Below are positions 1 through 6,396 of a DNA stretch of 13,814 nucleotides, piece by piece. A program made the translations under genes and the position numbers. The notes under the pieces were generated by a model that was not told where the DNA came from, ran no database searches, and worked only from the letters and a program-made list of their open reading frames with translations. Location: assembly GCA_937890655.1 (NCBI GenBank), contig CALADT010000074.1:1-13814 (forward strand), in the 5' to 3' direction. Source of the DNA: an uncultured Mucispirillum sp. (GTDB lineage: Bacteria > Chrysiogenota > Deferribacteres > Deferribacterales > Mucispirillaceae). Position 1 is the stretch's first letter. Each line of letters starts with the position of its first letter.

Positions 1-1149
1 AAAAAAACTGTTACAAAATTAGATGATGGTTTACTTGTATCTTTTACAGCAGAACAAGGTTCATTAATTATTACAAAATCATATAAACTTTCTAATACAA
101 GTTATTTAATAGATACTAATGTTACAGTAAGCAATACAGGGACTTCTTCATTAAATATTCCTTTAACTGTAAAAATTGGGCCAAAATTAGGAAGTGGTTT
201 TGAAGATAGTATGTATGTTTTTGAAGGTGCTGTTATTACAAACGGCAAAAAAACTTATAGAGTTGCTGAAAAAGATGATGATAAAGAAATGGTGGATAAC
301 GCAGTATGGGCTGGTTACACATCAAAATATTTTTTATTTGCAGCAGCAAGTAACGAACTTTTTAAAACAGCAGAAATATCTCCTGAAAATAAGTCTGCTG
401 TTTCATCTATTAAAACAGATTTTATAGTGAACCCATCAAGCAGATATGATGCAAAGTTTACTTTATATGTTGGTCCTAAATATTATGAAGAATTAAAATC
501 ATATGGTTTATCTTTACAAAAAAGTATGGATTATGGTTGGTTTTACTTTATAGCTATACCAATGCTTTATATATTAAATTACTTATATGATATTTTCCAT
601 AACTACGGTATTGCAATTATTATACTTACAATCATAGTTAAAGTTTTAACATTACCTTTAACACTTAAAAGTATGATATCTATGAAAGAGATGACAAAAT
701 TACAACCGGAGATTTTAAAACTTCGTGAAAAATATAAAAACGACCCTGCAAAATTAAACCAATTAACAATGGAGCTTTACAAAGAGCATAAGGTAAACCC
801 ATTAAGTGGTTGTTTCCCATTACTTTTACAAATACCAATATTTTTTGCACTTTATAAAGCACTTTTATTATCTCTTGAATTAAAAGGTGCACCATTTATT
901 GGCTGGATTGTGGATTTGTCTGTAAAAGACCCATACTATATAACACCAGTTTTAATGGGTATAGCTATGTTTATACAACAAAAAATGACACCTAGCACAG
1001 CAGACCCTATGCAACAAAAAATATTTTTAGCAATGCCTATTATATTTACATTTTTATTTATAAACTTTCAATCAGGGCTTGTGCTTTACTGGTTAACAAA
1101 CAATATACTTGCTATTATTCAACAGTATATTATAAATAAACGAAAATAA
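1..1149 (+). CDS. yidC: YidC membrane protein insertase, 5' end missing
   Basis: Inserts proteins into the inner membrane, alone or with SecYEG. The frame is open from base 1, so the first Met inside the window (base 211) is not the start; 382 C-terminal residues are visible. Numbered within this fragment, residues 1 to about 170 are the end of the beta-rich periplasmic domain. Five membrane segments follow at about 179-198, 202-221, 267-291, 310-329 and 341-378. The family signature between segments two and three is clear (KVNPLSGCFPLLLQIPIF), as is DPMQQK before the last hydrophobic pair. The basic groove residue of segment two, Arg366 in E. coli, is Lys214 here, a conservative change. The tail ends in a short basic stretch. 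jag follows after 40 nt, the usual yidC-jag order. Identification is secure; only the 5' end is lacking. Confidence 0.97.
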   Translation, partial: KKTVTKLDDGLLVSFTAEQGSLIITKSYKLSNTSYLIDTNVTVSNTGTSSLNIPLTVKIGPKLGSGFEDSMYVFEGAVITNGKKTYRVAEKDDDKEMVDNAVWAGYTSKYFLFAAASNELFKTAEISPENKSAVSSIKTDFIVNPSSRYDAKFTLYVGPKYYEELKSYGLSLQKSMDYGWFYFIAIPMLYILNYLYDIFHNYGIAIIILTIIVKVLTLPLTLKSMISMKEMTKLQPEILKLREKYKNDPAKLNQLTMELYKEHKVNPLSGCFPLLLQIPIFFALYKALLLSLELKGAPFIGWIVDLSVKDPYYITPVLMGIAMFIQQKMTPSTADPMQQKIFLAMPIIFTFLFINFQSGLVLYWLTNNILAIIQQYIINKRK

Positions 1150-1178
1150 TTAGATTAGTGATTATTGATAAGAAATAT

Positions 1179-1183
1179 GAGGT
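1179..1183 (+). promoter_or_regulatory. Ribosome binding site of jag
   Basis: GAGGT lies 6 nt before the ATG at 1190. It fixes the start of jag and suggests independent initiation after the 40-nt gap behind yidC. Confidence 0.7.
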
Positions 1184-1189
1184 CATATT

Positions 1190-1879
1190 ATGAGAATTTT
1201 TGAAGTGGAAGGAGAAAGTGTTGAAGATATTATATCTCAATTTTCAACACAAAAAGATGTAACATCAGATTATATTACATATGAAGTTATTGAACAAGGT
1301 TCTAAAGGTTTATTTGGGCTTGGCAAAAAAACTGCAAAAGTGAAAATAAGCTATAACGAAGTGGAACATTTAAAGAAAAAAGGTAAACTTTTATTAAATG
1401 AACTCTTAGATAAAGCAGGGTTTAGTGATGCCCATGTTTTAGCAGAAGATAGTAATAACAGAATTATTTTAAATATTGAAACAGAAACACCAGAGCTTTT
1501 AATAGGTAAATCAGCACAAACATTAGATTCTATACAGTATATTTTTGATAAAATGATTAACCTAGATGATGATACAGAAACAAGTATTATTGTAGATGTA
1601 GGTTATTATAGAAAACGCAGAGTAGAAGAAAATGTGGAAAAAGCTCTTGCTATGGCAGAAAAAGTAAAACGTAGTGGCAGGCCGTTTAAACTTGCCCCAA
1701 TGTCTAGTATACTTCGTAAAGAAATACATATTGCATTAAAAGGTGTTCAAGGAGTAACAACAATTTCCACAGGGGAAGGCCCACTAAAACAAGTTTCTAT
1801 TGTTGCTGATAGGCCTCGTGGTGGTAACCGTCGTTATAATAATGGTAATAGAAAATATAATAGACATAAAGAAGATTAA
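1190..1879 (+). CDS. jag: Jag/KhpB KH-R3H RNA-binding protein
   Basis: Cytoplasmic RNA-binding protein usually encoded next to yidC; in Gram-positive bacteria KhpB works with KhpA on RNA and on cell elongation. Three parts are visible in 229 residues. A Jag_N domain lies at about 1-55, with the typical GSKGLFGLGKK turn at 37-47. A KH domain lies at about 65-140. An R3H domain lies at about 141-206, with Arg176 and His180 in the R-x3-H spacing. A basic, Asn/Arg-rich tail (209-229) may add RNA contact. The KH loop that normally reads GxxG is Gly106-Lys-Ser-Ala109 here, so its last Gly is lost. The gene starts with a good Shine-Dalgarno and ends 2 nt before the next ATG. Confidence 0.95.
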   Translation: MRIFEVEGESVEDIISQFSTQKDVTSDYITYEVIEQGSKGLFGLGKKTAKVKISYNEVEHLKKKGKLLLNELLDKAGFSDAHVLAEDSNNRIILNIETETPELLIGKSAQTLDSIQYIFDKMINLDDDTETSIIVDVGYYRKRRVEENVEKALAMAEKVKRSGRPFKLAPMSSILRKEIHIALKGVQGVTTISTGEGPLKQVSIVADRPRGGNRRYNNGNRKYNRHKED

Positions 1880-1881
1880 TA

Positions 1882-2130
1882 ATGATTACAAAAATATTAG
1901 TTTTTGCAGCACTTTTACTAGGTGTATTTTTTCTTTTTAAAAGAAAAAATAATAAAAGTGTTGAAAAAAAAGAAGAAACTGTAAAAGCAGTGGAAATGAA
2001 AAAAGATAGTGTATGTGGTTCATATGTGGAAGAAACTACAAAGTATAAAGTAAAACTATATGATAAAATATATTATTTTTGTTCAGAAGAATGTAAACAT
2101 AAATTTATAGAAGAAAATACTAATAAATAA
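1882..2130 (+). CDS. Small membrane-anchored YHS-type metal-binding protein
   Basis: An 82-residue protein with one N-terminal hydrophobic segment (about 3-19), a basic patch (20-30), a charged linker, and a YHS/TRASH-like module at about 40-76. The visible motif is DSVCG (42-46), then YYFCSEEC (64-71), giving cysteines 45, 67 and 71. This matches the DPVCG...YFCSxxC pattern of YHS domains, which bind metal ions in copper-handling and related proteins. The basic residues after the segment suggest that the domain faces the cytoplasm. The start lies 2 nt after the jag stop with only a weak purine stretch (AAAGAAG) upstream, so translation is probably coupled to jag. The metal and the physiological role cannot be told from sequence. 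Confidence 0.85.
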   Translation: MITKILVFAALLLGVFFLFKRKNNKSVEKKEETVKAVEMKKDSVCGSYVEETTKYKVKLYDKIYYFCSEECKHKFIEENTNK

Positions 2131-2150
2131 TTTAGTATGAAGGAGCAATA

Positions 2151-2870
2151 ATGTTAACATTATTACTAGGCCTTTTGGTTGGTGTTATAACAGGTTATTT
2201 AGGTTTTTTAATATACCCAAGTTATATTCTTTCAAGCCTTACTTTTATAGCAGGTGTGCTTGTTTTTAATTTCCTTGTAGGCCGTTATTTTATGAATAAA
2301 TTAACAGCAGTATTTAATTCTACTGAAAAAGATATAAAAAGTGGTAAAGCTGATGCTGCCATAGAAAAAATGAAAACAGGTTATAAATACGCTAAATGGC
2401 AGTTTTTAGTAAAACAGCAAATAGATTCTCAAATTGGTATAATATTATATGCTAATAAAAGGTTTGATGAAGCACTTCCATATTTAAAAAGGTCATTAAA
2501 AGGCAACTATATGGCTATGAGTATGCTTGCAGCTTATTATTATAAACAAAAAGATTATGATAATATGAAAGCAGTAATGGAAAAATCATCAAAAGCTAAT
2601 AAGAAAGATAGTTTTACACAATGTTTATATGCCTATTTCTTATCTGAAACAGGAGATGTAGATGGTGCTATTGCTGTATTAACAAAAGCAATTAAAAAAA
2701 TCCCTAGTGATGAAAGGTTACAAAATGCAAGCGACGCGTTAAAAAATAGAAAAAAAATAAAAATGCAGGCATATGGCACATTATGGCTACAACTTCACCT
2801 TGCAAAAATGCCAGATGGTGTTAAACAATACCAAACATTAATAGGTAGACAAAAAATTACAAGAAGATAG
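2151..2870 (+). CDS. Membrane-anchored TPR protein of unknown function
   Basis: A 239-residue protein with two hydrophobic segments at about 3-21 and 26-46, then a soluble helical part with TPR-like units at about 85-115, 117-147 and 152-185. Examples of the repeat signature are RFDEALPYLKRSLKGN and TGDVDGAIAVLTKAIKKIPS. The C-terminus is basic. The ATG follows a strong AAGGAG (2140-2145) with 5-nt spacing. The short loop between the two segments suggests a hairpin with the TPR region on the cytoplasmic side. It lies 20 nt after the YHS gene and 4 nt before folE2, so all are probably co-transcribed. TPRs usually hold protein partners; no enzymatic domain is visible. Confidence 0.85.
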   Translation: MLTLLLGLLVGVITGYLGFLIYPSYILSSLTFIAGVLVFNFLVGRYFMNKLTAVFNSTEKDIKSGKADAAIEKMKTGYKYAKWQFLVKQQIDSQIGIILYANKRFDEALPYLKRSLKGNYMAMSMLAAYYYKQKDYDNMKAVMEKSSKANKKDSFTQCLYAYFLSETGDVDGAIAVLTKAIKKIPSDERLQNASDALKNRKKIKMQAYGTLWLQLHLAKMPDGVKQYQTLIGRQKITRR

Positions 2871-2874
2871 TATT

Positions 2875-3648
2875 ATGCTTGAAGATGTTCAAAGTTCCCA
2901 CGATACAAGAAATATTGATATAGACCAAGTTGGTATTAAAGATATTATATATCCTATATCATTACTTGATAAAAATAAAGGTATTCAAAATACTACTGCA
3001 AAAATTGCTATGAGTGTCCAATTACCACACCAGTATAAAGGCACTCATATGTCAAGATTTGTGGAAATATTAAATAAATATAAAGATAATATGGATATCC
3101 ATAATGTAGGAGCAATATTACAGGAAATGAGAGAAAGACTTTCTTCTCACACTTCTTTTATATCTTTAAAATTTCCATATTTTATTTCAAAATCTGCACC
3201 TGTTTCCAAATTATCAGCTTTAATGGATTACCAGTGTGAGTTTTCAGGTAGCTGTTCAGAAAAAGGGCTTGATTTTACTTTAACAGTAAAAGTCCCTGTT
3301 CAGTCTTTATGCCCTTGTTCTAAAGAAATCTCTGAATATGGAGCCCATAACCAAAGAAGTATAGCATCTATTTCTGTTAAATATAAAGAAGTTGTATGGA
3401 TAGAAGATTTAATAGAAATTGCAGAATCTTCTGCTAGTTCTGCAATATATTCTCTTTTAAAAAGGGAAGATGAAAAATATGTAACAGAATATGCTTACGA
3501 TAATCCAGCATTTGTAGAAGATATTGTTCGTAATTTATCAGAAAAACTAATGAATGATAACAGAATAACATGGTTTTTAGTGGAATGCGAAAATATGGAA
3601 TCTATACATAACCATAACGCATGGGCTAAAATAGAAAGAACAAAATAA
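2875..3648 (+). CDS. folE2: GTP cyclohydrolase IB (FolE2)
   Basis: Converts GTP to 7,8-dihydroneopterin triphosphate, the first step of folate and queuosine synthesis. It is the metal-flexible alternative to the zinc enzyme FolE. The 257 residues match the family along their length: DVQ at 4-6, the VGIKDIIYP stretch, KGTHMSRF at 55-62, and SLCPCSKEISEYGAHNQRS at 144-162. Cys146, His158, Glu200 and His245 fall at the spacing of the metal ligands described for the Neisseria enzyme (Cys147, His159, Glu201 and His246, from memory). The ATG lies 4 nt after the TPR gene with only a weak AGAAG upstream, which suggests coupling. The gene closes the + strand run; no GC-rich terminator follows. Identification is very secure. 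Confidence 0.96.
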   Translation: MLEDVQSSHDTRNIDIDQVGIKDIIYPISLLDKNKGIQNTTAKIAMSVQLPHQYKGTHMSRFVEILNKYKDNMDIHNVGAILQEMRERLSSHTSFISLKFPYFISKSAPVSKLSALMDYQCEFSGSCSEKGLDFTLTVKVPVQSLCPCSKEISEYGAHNQRSIASISVKYKEVVWIEDLIEIAESSASSAIYSLLKREDEKYVTEYAYDNPAFVEDIVRNLSEKLMNDNRITWFLVECENMESIHNHNAWAKIERTK

Positions 3649-3930
3649 ATGGTTATTTATAATTAATTTATTTTATTATAAGTTATTAAAATGATTTATA
3701 GTTAATAAGGTAATAATAAATATAAAATATAAGTTTTATTTATTATTTTATATAATAATAAATTATAATATTTATTGGTTGTTTATTATATAATTTGAAC
3801 CTTATTTCTAGGGGTTTATTTAAGCAATAATAAAATACAACTAGGGTAATATCGCAATATAGTGTTATTAAATAAACAAACTTTTTAAATGCTTATATTT
3901 ATTTTACATAAAATATTATATAATTTATTA
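3649..3930. other. AT-rich convergent spacer without a gene
   Basis: This is the gap between the ends of folE2 (+) and the large TPR protein gene (-). It is almost pure A/T. No GC-rich hairpin with a T-run was seen for either gene. The only ordered element is a widely spaced inverted repeat at 3814-3877, listed separately. Confidence 0.7.
3814..3877. repeat. Inverted repeat, 10-bp arms, 44-nt spacer
   Basis: GTTTATTTAA (3814-3823) and TTAAATAAAC (3868-3877) are exact reverse complements. In such AT-rich DNA this may be chance. It sits in the convergent spacer and could help end transcription from either side, but it lacks a GC-rich stem and a clear T-tract. Confidence 0.35.
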
Positions 3931-5553
3931 CTATCTTATTTCAAAGCGTTCATCAGCATTTAATTCCATATCAAAGGCTGGAATAAGTTCATCATCAATA
4001 CTTTCGCTTATATTTTTACCTTCTAATATTAAACCACTAACTGTAATACTCATATTTATAAATTTATTGTATAATTCATCTCGCTCTTTACTATCTTCAT
4101 AATTATCAAATATTTCCCATATAGCTCTATTTATTCTGCTATAATCTGCAAGTTGTGTATAGTTTATATAAATTGCGTCATCATCATTAAAAGATAACAT
4201 CATATGTTCTGGAAAGTTAATATTATCAAATACATTAGAAGCAAATATTTCAGGTATAAAGATTATAGCTTCTATACATAAAGTAAAATCATCAACTTTT
4301 TCATTAAGTAATTCTAAAAGATTAAATAAACTATCTTCTTGGTGCTCCATACTCATTTCTTCTAAATCAGTTTTATGGACTATGTTACAAATAGTTTTAA
4401 GGTTATTTCTTAATTCAATATAGCCTTCTTTATCAACATATTTATATGGAAGTCGTGTATCTTCCTGCTGAGTGATTATAAAGTATTGTTTTATGGCAAA
4501 GAAATTAGATGAAAAGTTACTTTCTTCAATAAGTTCATCTATTATATCACTTAATTCGCTTATATAAATATCATCTATACGGCATTCTGATATAACTTTA
4601 CCAGCAAATTTTGCAACATAAATTTTTACACATACCATTTTTTGGTTACCAAGATATTCTTTTAATTTATCTTTTATAATGTTCCAAAAATAAAGTTCGT
4701 CCACATGTCTATCAATATCTTCATCGTTAGATATAAGTGGTGTATTATAATAAATATCCCAGTTATGGTTATGATTATTGAAAGTTGAGGAGTAGAGTAT
4801 ATGTTTATCCTGCCTTTTTGCAAGAGTATTATCCACAGCCTGCAATAAAGATGATGCAAAAATACTAACAGCCATATAAACAGCTTCTTTTAAGTTATCA
4901 CCAGCACCAAAGGATTCTTCTTTTATGCCGTAATCAAATAATGGGCAAGTAATAATCCATTCTATATCTATTTTATCATTACTAAATGATGTAACAACAG
5001 GTTTTATTATAAGCATCCACTCAGGAACATATAGTGTTTTATCTGTAACAATATCATCTTCTGATAAATTTTTGTGGAGTAGGTTATAAAGAATAAAATC
5101 AATAATAATATTTTCATCAACATTACTACCGTCGCCAAACTGAACACTAATTTCTTTTGATTTTATAATGTCTTCGCATTCCCCTATGAAATATCCAAGA
5201 TTAAAATCACGCCATTTTGCCACTTCTTCTTTTGTTCTAGGGATTAAATCCACTGTTTTATTAAAATGTTCTAAGGCTTCTTCTTCTCTATCTGTATAAA
5301 AATAACCATAACCTATTCTATAATGCCATAAGGGGTCATTTTTGCCTTGTTTTTCCACAGATTTTAAAAGCTCAATACCTTTTAATATATTTGAAAAATC
5401 TTCTTTTAATGATGATGGGACATTATTATAAGCCCTAGCTAATAAACAAGTAAGGTTATAATCCAATGTGGACGGGTAATTTTCAAGAATATCAATGATT
5501 TCTTGATGTTTTCCATCCTTATGGAGCTGTTCTATTTTATTAATTATATCCAT
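3931..5553 (-). CDS. TPR-like protein with DUF6348-like domain and unknown C-terminus
   Basis: A 540-residue acidic protein without signal peptide or membrane segment, hence cytoplasmic. Residues 1 to about 130 form a TPR-like helical module, with LTCLLARAYNN at 34-44 and GKNDPLWHYRIGYGYFY at 70-86. Residues 160-365 resemble DUF6348 by remembered pattern: a beta-rich start, SFGAGDNLKEAVYMAVSIF at 214-232, then a FW...VKIYVAKFAG stretch at 289-318. Residues 370-540 match nothing I recognise. The upstream gene encodes a related N-terminal module, and its TAA is directly followed by this ATG, with no clear Shine-Dalgarno, so translation is probably coupled. The N-terminal module is of a kind found joined to varied C-terminal domains in other bacteria. 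An immunity-like or partner-binding role is possible but is inference only. Confidence 0.8.
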   Translation of the reverse strand: MDIINKIEQLHKDGKHQEIIDILENYPSTLDYNLTCLLARAYNNVPSSLKEDFSNILKGIELLKSVEKQGKNDPLWHYRIGYGYFYTDREEEALEHFNKTVDLIPRTKEEVAKWRDFNLGYFIGECEDIIKSKEISVQFGDGSNVDENIIIDFILYNLLHKNLSEDDIVTDKTLYVPEWMLIIKPVVTSFSNDKIDIEWIITCPLFDYGIKEESFGAGDNLKEAVYMAVSIFASSLLQAVDNTLAKRQDKHILYSSTFNNHNHNWDIYYNTPLISNDEDIDRHVDELYFWNIIKDKLKEYLGNQKMVCVKIYVAKFAGKVISECRIDDIYISELSDIIDELIEESNFSSNFFAIKQYFIITQQEDTRLPYKYVDKEGYIELRNNLKTICNIVHKTDLEEMSMEHQEDSLFNLLELLNEKVDDFTLCIEAIIFIPEIFASNVFDNINFPEHMMLSFNDDDAIYINYTQLADYSRINRAIWEIFDNYEDSKERDELYNKFINMSITVSGLILEGKNISESIDDELIPAFDMELNADERFEIR

Positions 5554-6258
5554 TTATTTTAAAAACTGCCTAAAATGTTCGTTGTAATGAGAAATATACC
5601 TATTTAAAGCATCTGTTATGCCGTTTTCATATGTATGTCCGTTGCCTTCCACAGAAAATTTATCTGTTTTATTATCTGGAAGTATTGTTTTGAACTCAAC
5701 TCTAGCACCATTTCTACGTAAGTCAAAAATATCTATTAATACTTTTGTTTTATATTTAGGGAAAATAACTTCCACATGGTTATCGTGAATATTTTCAATA
5801 GATAAATCTTTATCTTTAGATGCTTCTTCTAATGTTGTAAAAATCATAGCCAATGCTCTATCATGTAAACATTCTTTACAATAATTAACAAAGTGCTGTA
5901 AGTTTACATATTCTGATATATCGTTATCTTTTTTACAAATTCTATTTACTTTCTCAAAATATTCAATGGCATATTCTTCTAAAGCAGAGTTAAAATAAGT
6001 TCTACCTATTAAATAAAGCCACCTTATATCGTTTTCGCCTTGGTCTTGAATTTTTTGTAATATTTTTAATGTTTTATGGTTATATTCATGTTCATCATCA
6101 TAATAATCACTTAATTCACTATATGCTGAAGCAAGTAAAAAAAGTAAATGATAATCTTTCTTTTCTTCAGGAAGTGATTCAACGATAGAAACAACTTCCT
6201 CAAAATCCCCTTCGTTAAATAGGTTGTTGACTTGAGCTAATAATTTCATATCTGACAT
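5554..6258 (-). CDS. Short TPR-like protein, paralogue of the downstream gene
   Basis: A 234-residue cytoplasmic protein. Its residues 1-130 follow the same plan as the next gene's N-terminus: DYHLLFLLASAY at 35-46, GENDIRWLYLIGRTYF at 74-89 and EEYAIEYFEKV at 94-104. The C-terminal part (about 160-234) looks like only the first section of the partner's DUF6348-like domain: a beta-rich stretch, then VEGNGHTYENGITDALNRYI at 203-222. The start at 6258 is chosen because AAGG lies 6 nt upstream (6265-6268) and a promoter lies just beyond (6290-6318). The longer reading to 6339 would begin upstream of that promoter and adds an atypical hydrophobic and basic stretch. An ATG at 6249 is also possible. 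Function unknown. Confidence 0.78.
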   Translation of the reverse strand: MSDMKLLAQVNNLFNEGDFEEVVSIVESLPEEKKDYHLLFLLASAYSELSDYYDDEHEYNHKTLKILQKIQDQGENDIRWLYLIGRTYFNSALEEYAIEYFEKVNRICKKDNDISEYVNLQHFVNYCKECLHDRALAMIFTTLEEASKDKDLSIENIHDNHVEVIFPKYKTKVLIDIFDLRRNGARVEFKTILPDNKTDKFSVEGNGHTYENGITDALNRYISHYNEHFRQFLK

Positions 6259-6264
6259 AAAAAA

Positions 6265-6268
6265 CCTT
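6265..6268 (-). promoter_or_regulatory. Ribosome binding site deciding the start at 6258
   Basis: On the minus strand AAGG lies 6 nt before ATG 6258. No comparable site was seen before the upstream ATG at 6339. Confidence 0.55.
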
Positions 6269-6289
6269 ATAAATAAAATTTTATGCAAC

Positions 6290-6318
6290 ATTATATATAA
6301 ATTATTTAAAAAAGGCAA
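6290..6318 (-). promoter_or_regulatory. Sigma70-type promoter of the two-gene TPR operon
   Basis: On the minus strand TTGCCT (6318-6313) and a perfect TATAAT (6295-6290) are 17 nt apart. Transcription would start near 6283, giving a leader of about 25 nt before ATG 6258. The -10 alone would be weak evidence in AT-rich DNA. The exact spacing and the Shine-Dalgarno downstream raise it. Confidence 0.6.
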
Positions 6319-6341
6319 CTTAAAGATTGTATTTTTCAATA

Positions 6342-6372
6342 TTTACCTTTGGCAATAGTTACCAAAGGTAAA
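6342..6372. repeat. Perfect 11-bp inverted repeat between the MCP and TPR operon
   Basis: TTTACCTTTGG (6342-6352) and CCAAAGGTAAA (6362-6372) are exact reverse complements around a 9-nt loop. It starts 24 nt downstream of the chemoreceptor stop and ends 23 bp upstream of the -35 box of the TPR operon. On the minus strand the stem is followed by ATATTGAAAAA, with no T-tract, so it is not a standard intrinsic terminator. It may be a terminator-like hairpin or a binding site for a dimeric regulator. No second copy was noticed in the window. Confidence 0.7.
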
Positions 6373-6396
6373 CATTAGATATATTATGGAGTGAAT

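Noticed and set aside
194..427. 77-residue + strand frame
   Set aside because: It overlaps yidC in another frame, and its Leu/Lys-rich composition is what AT-rich DNA gives by chance.
3649..3930. Possible small RNA or CRISPR-like repeats in the AT-rich gap
   Set aside because: No regularly spaced repeats, no convincing promoter and no GC-rich fold were found.
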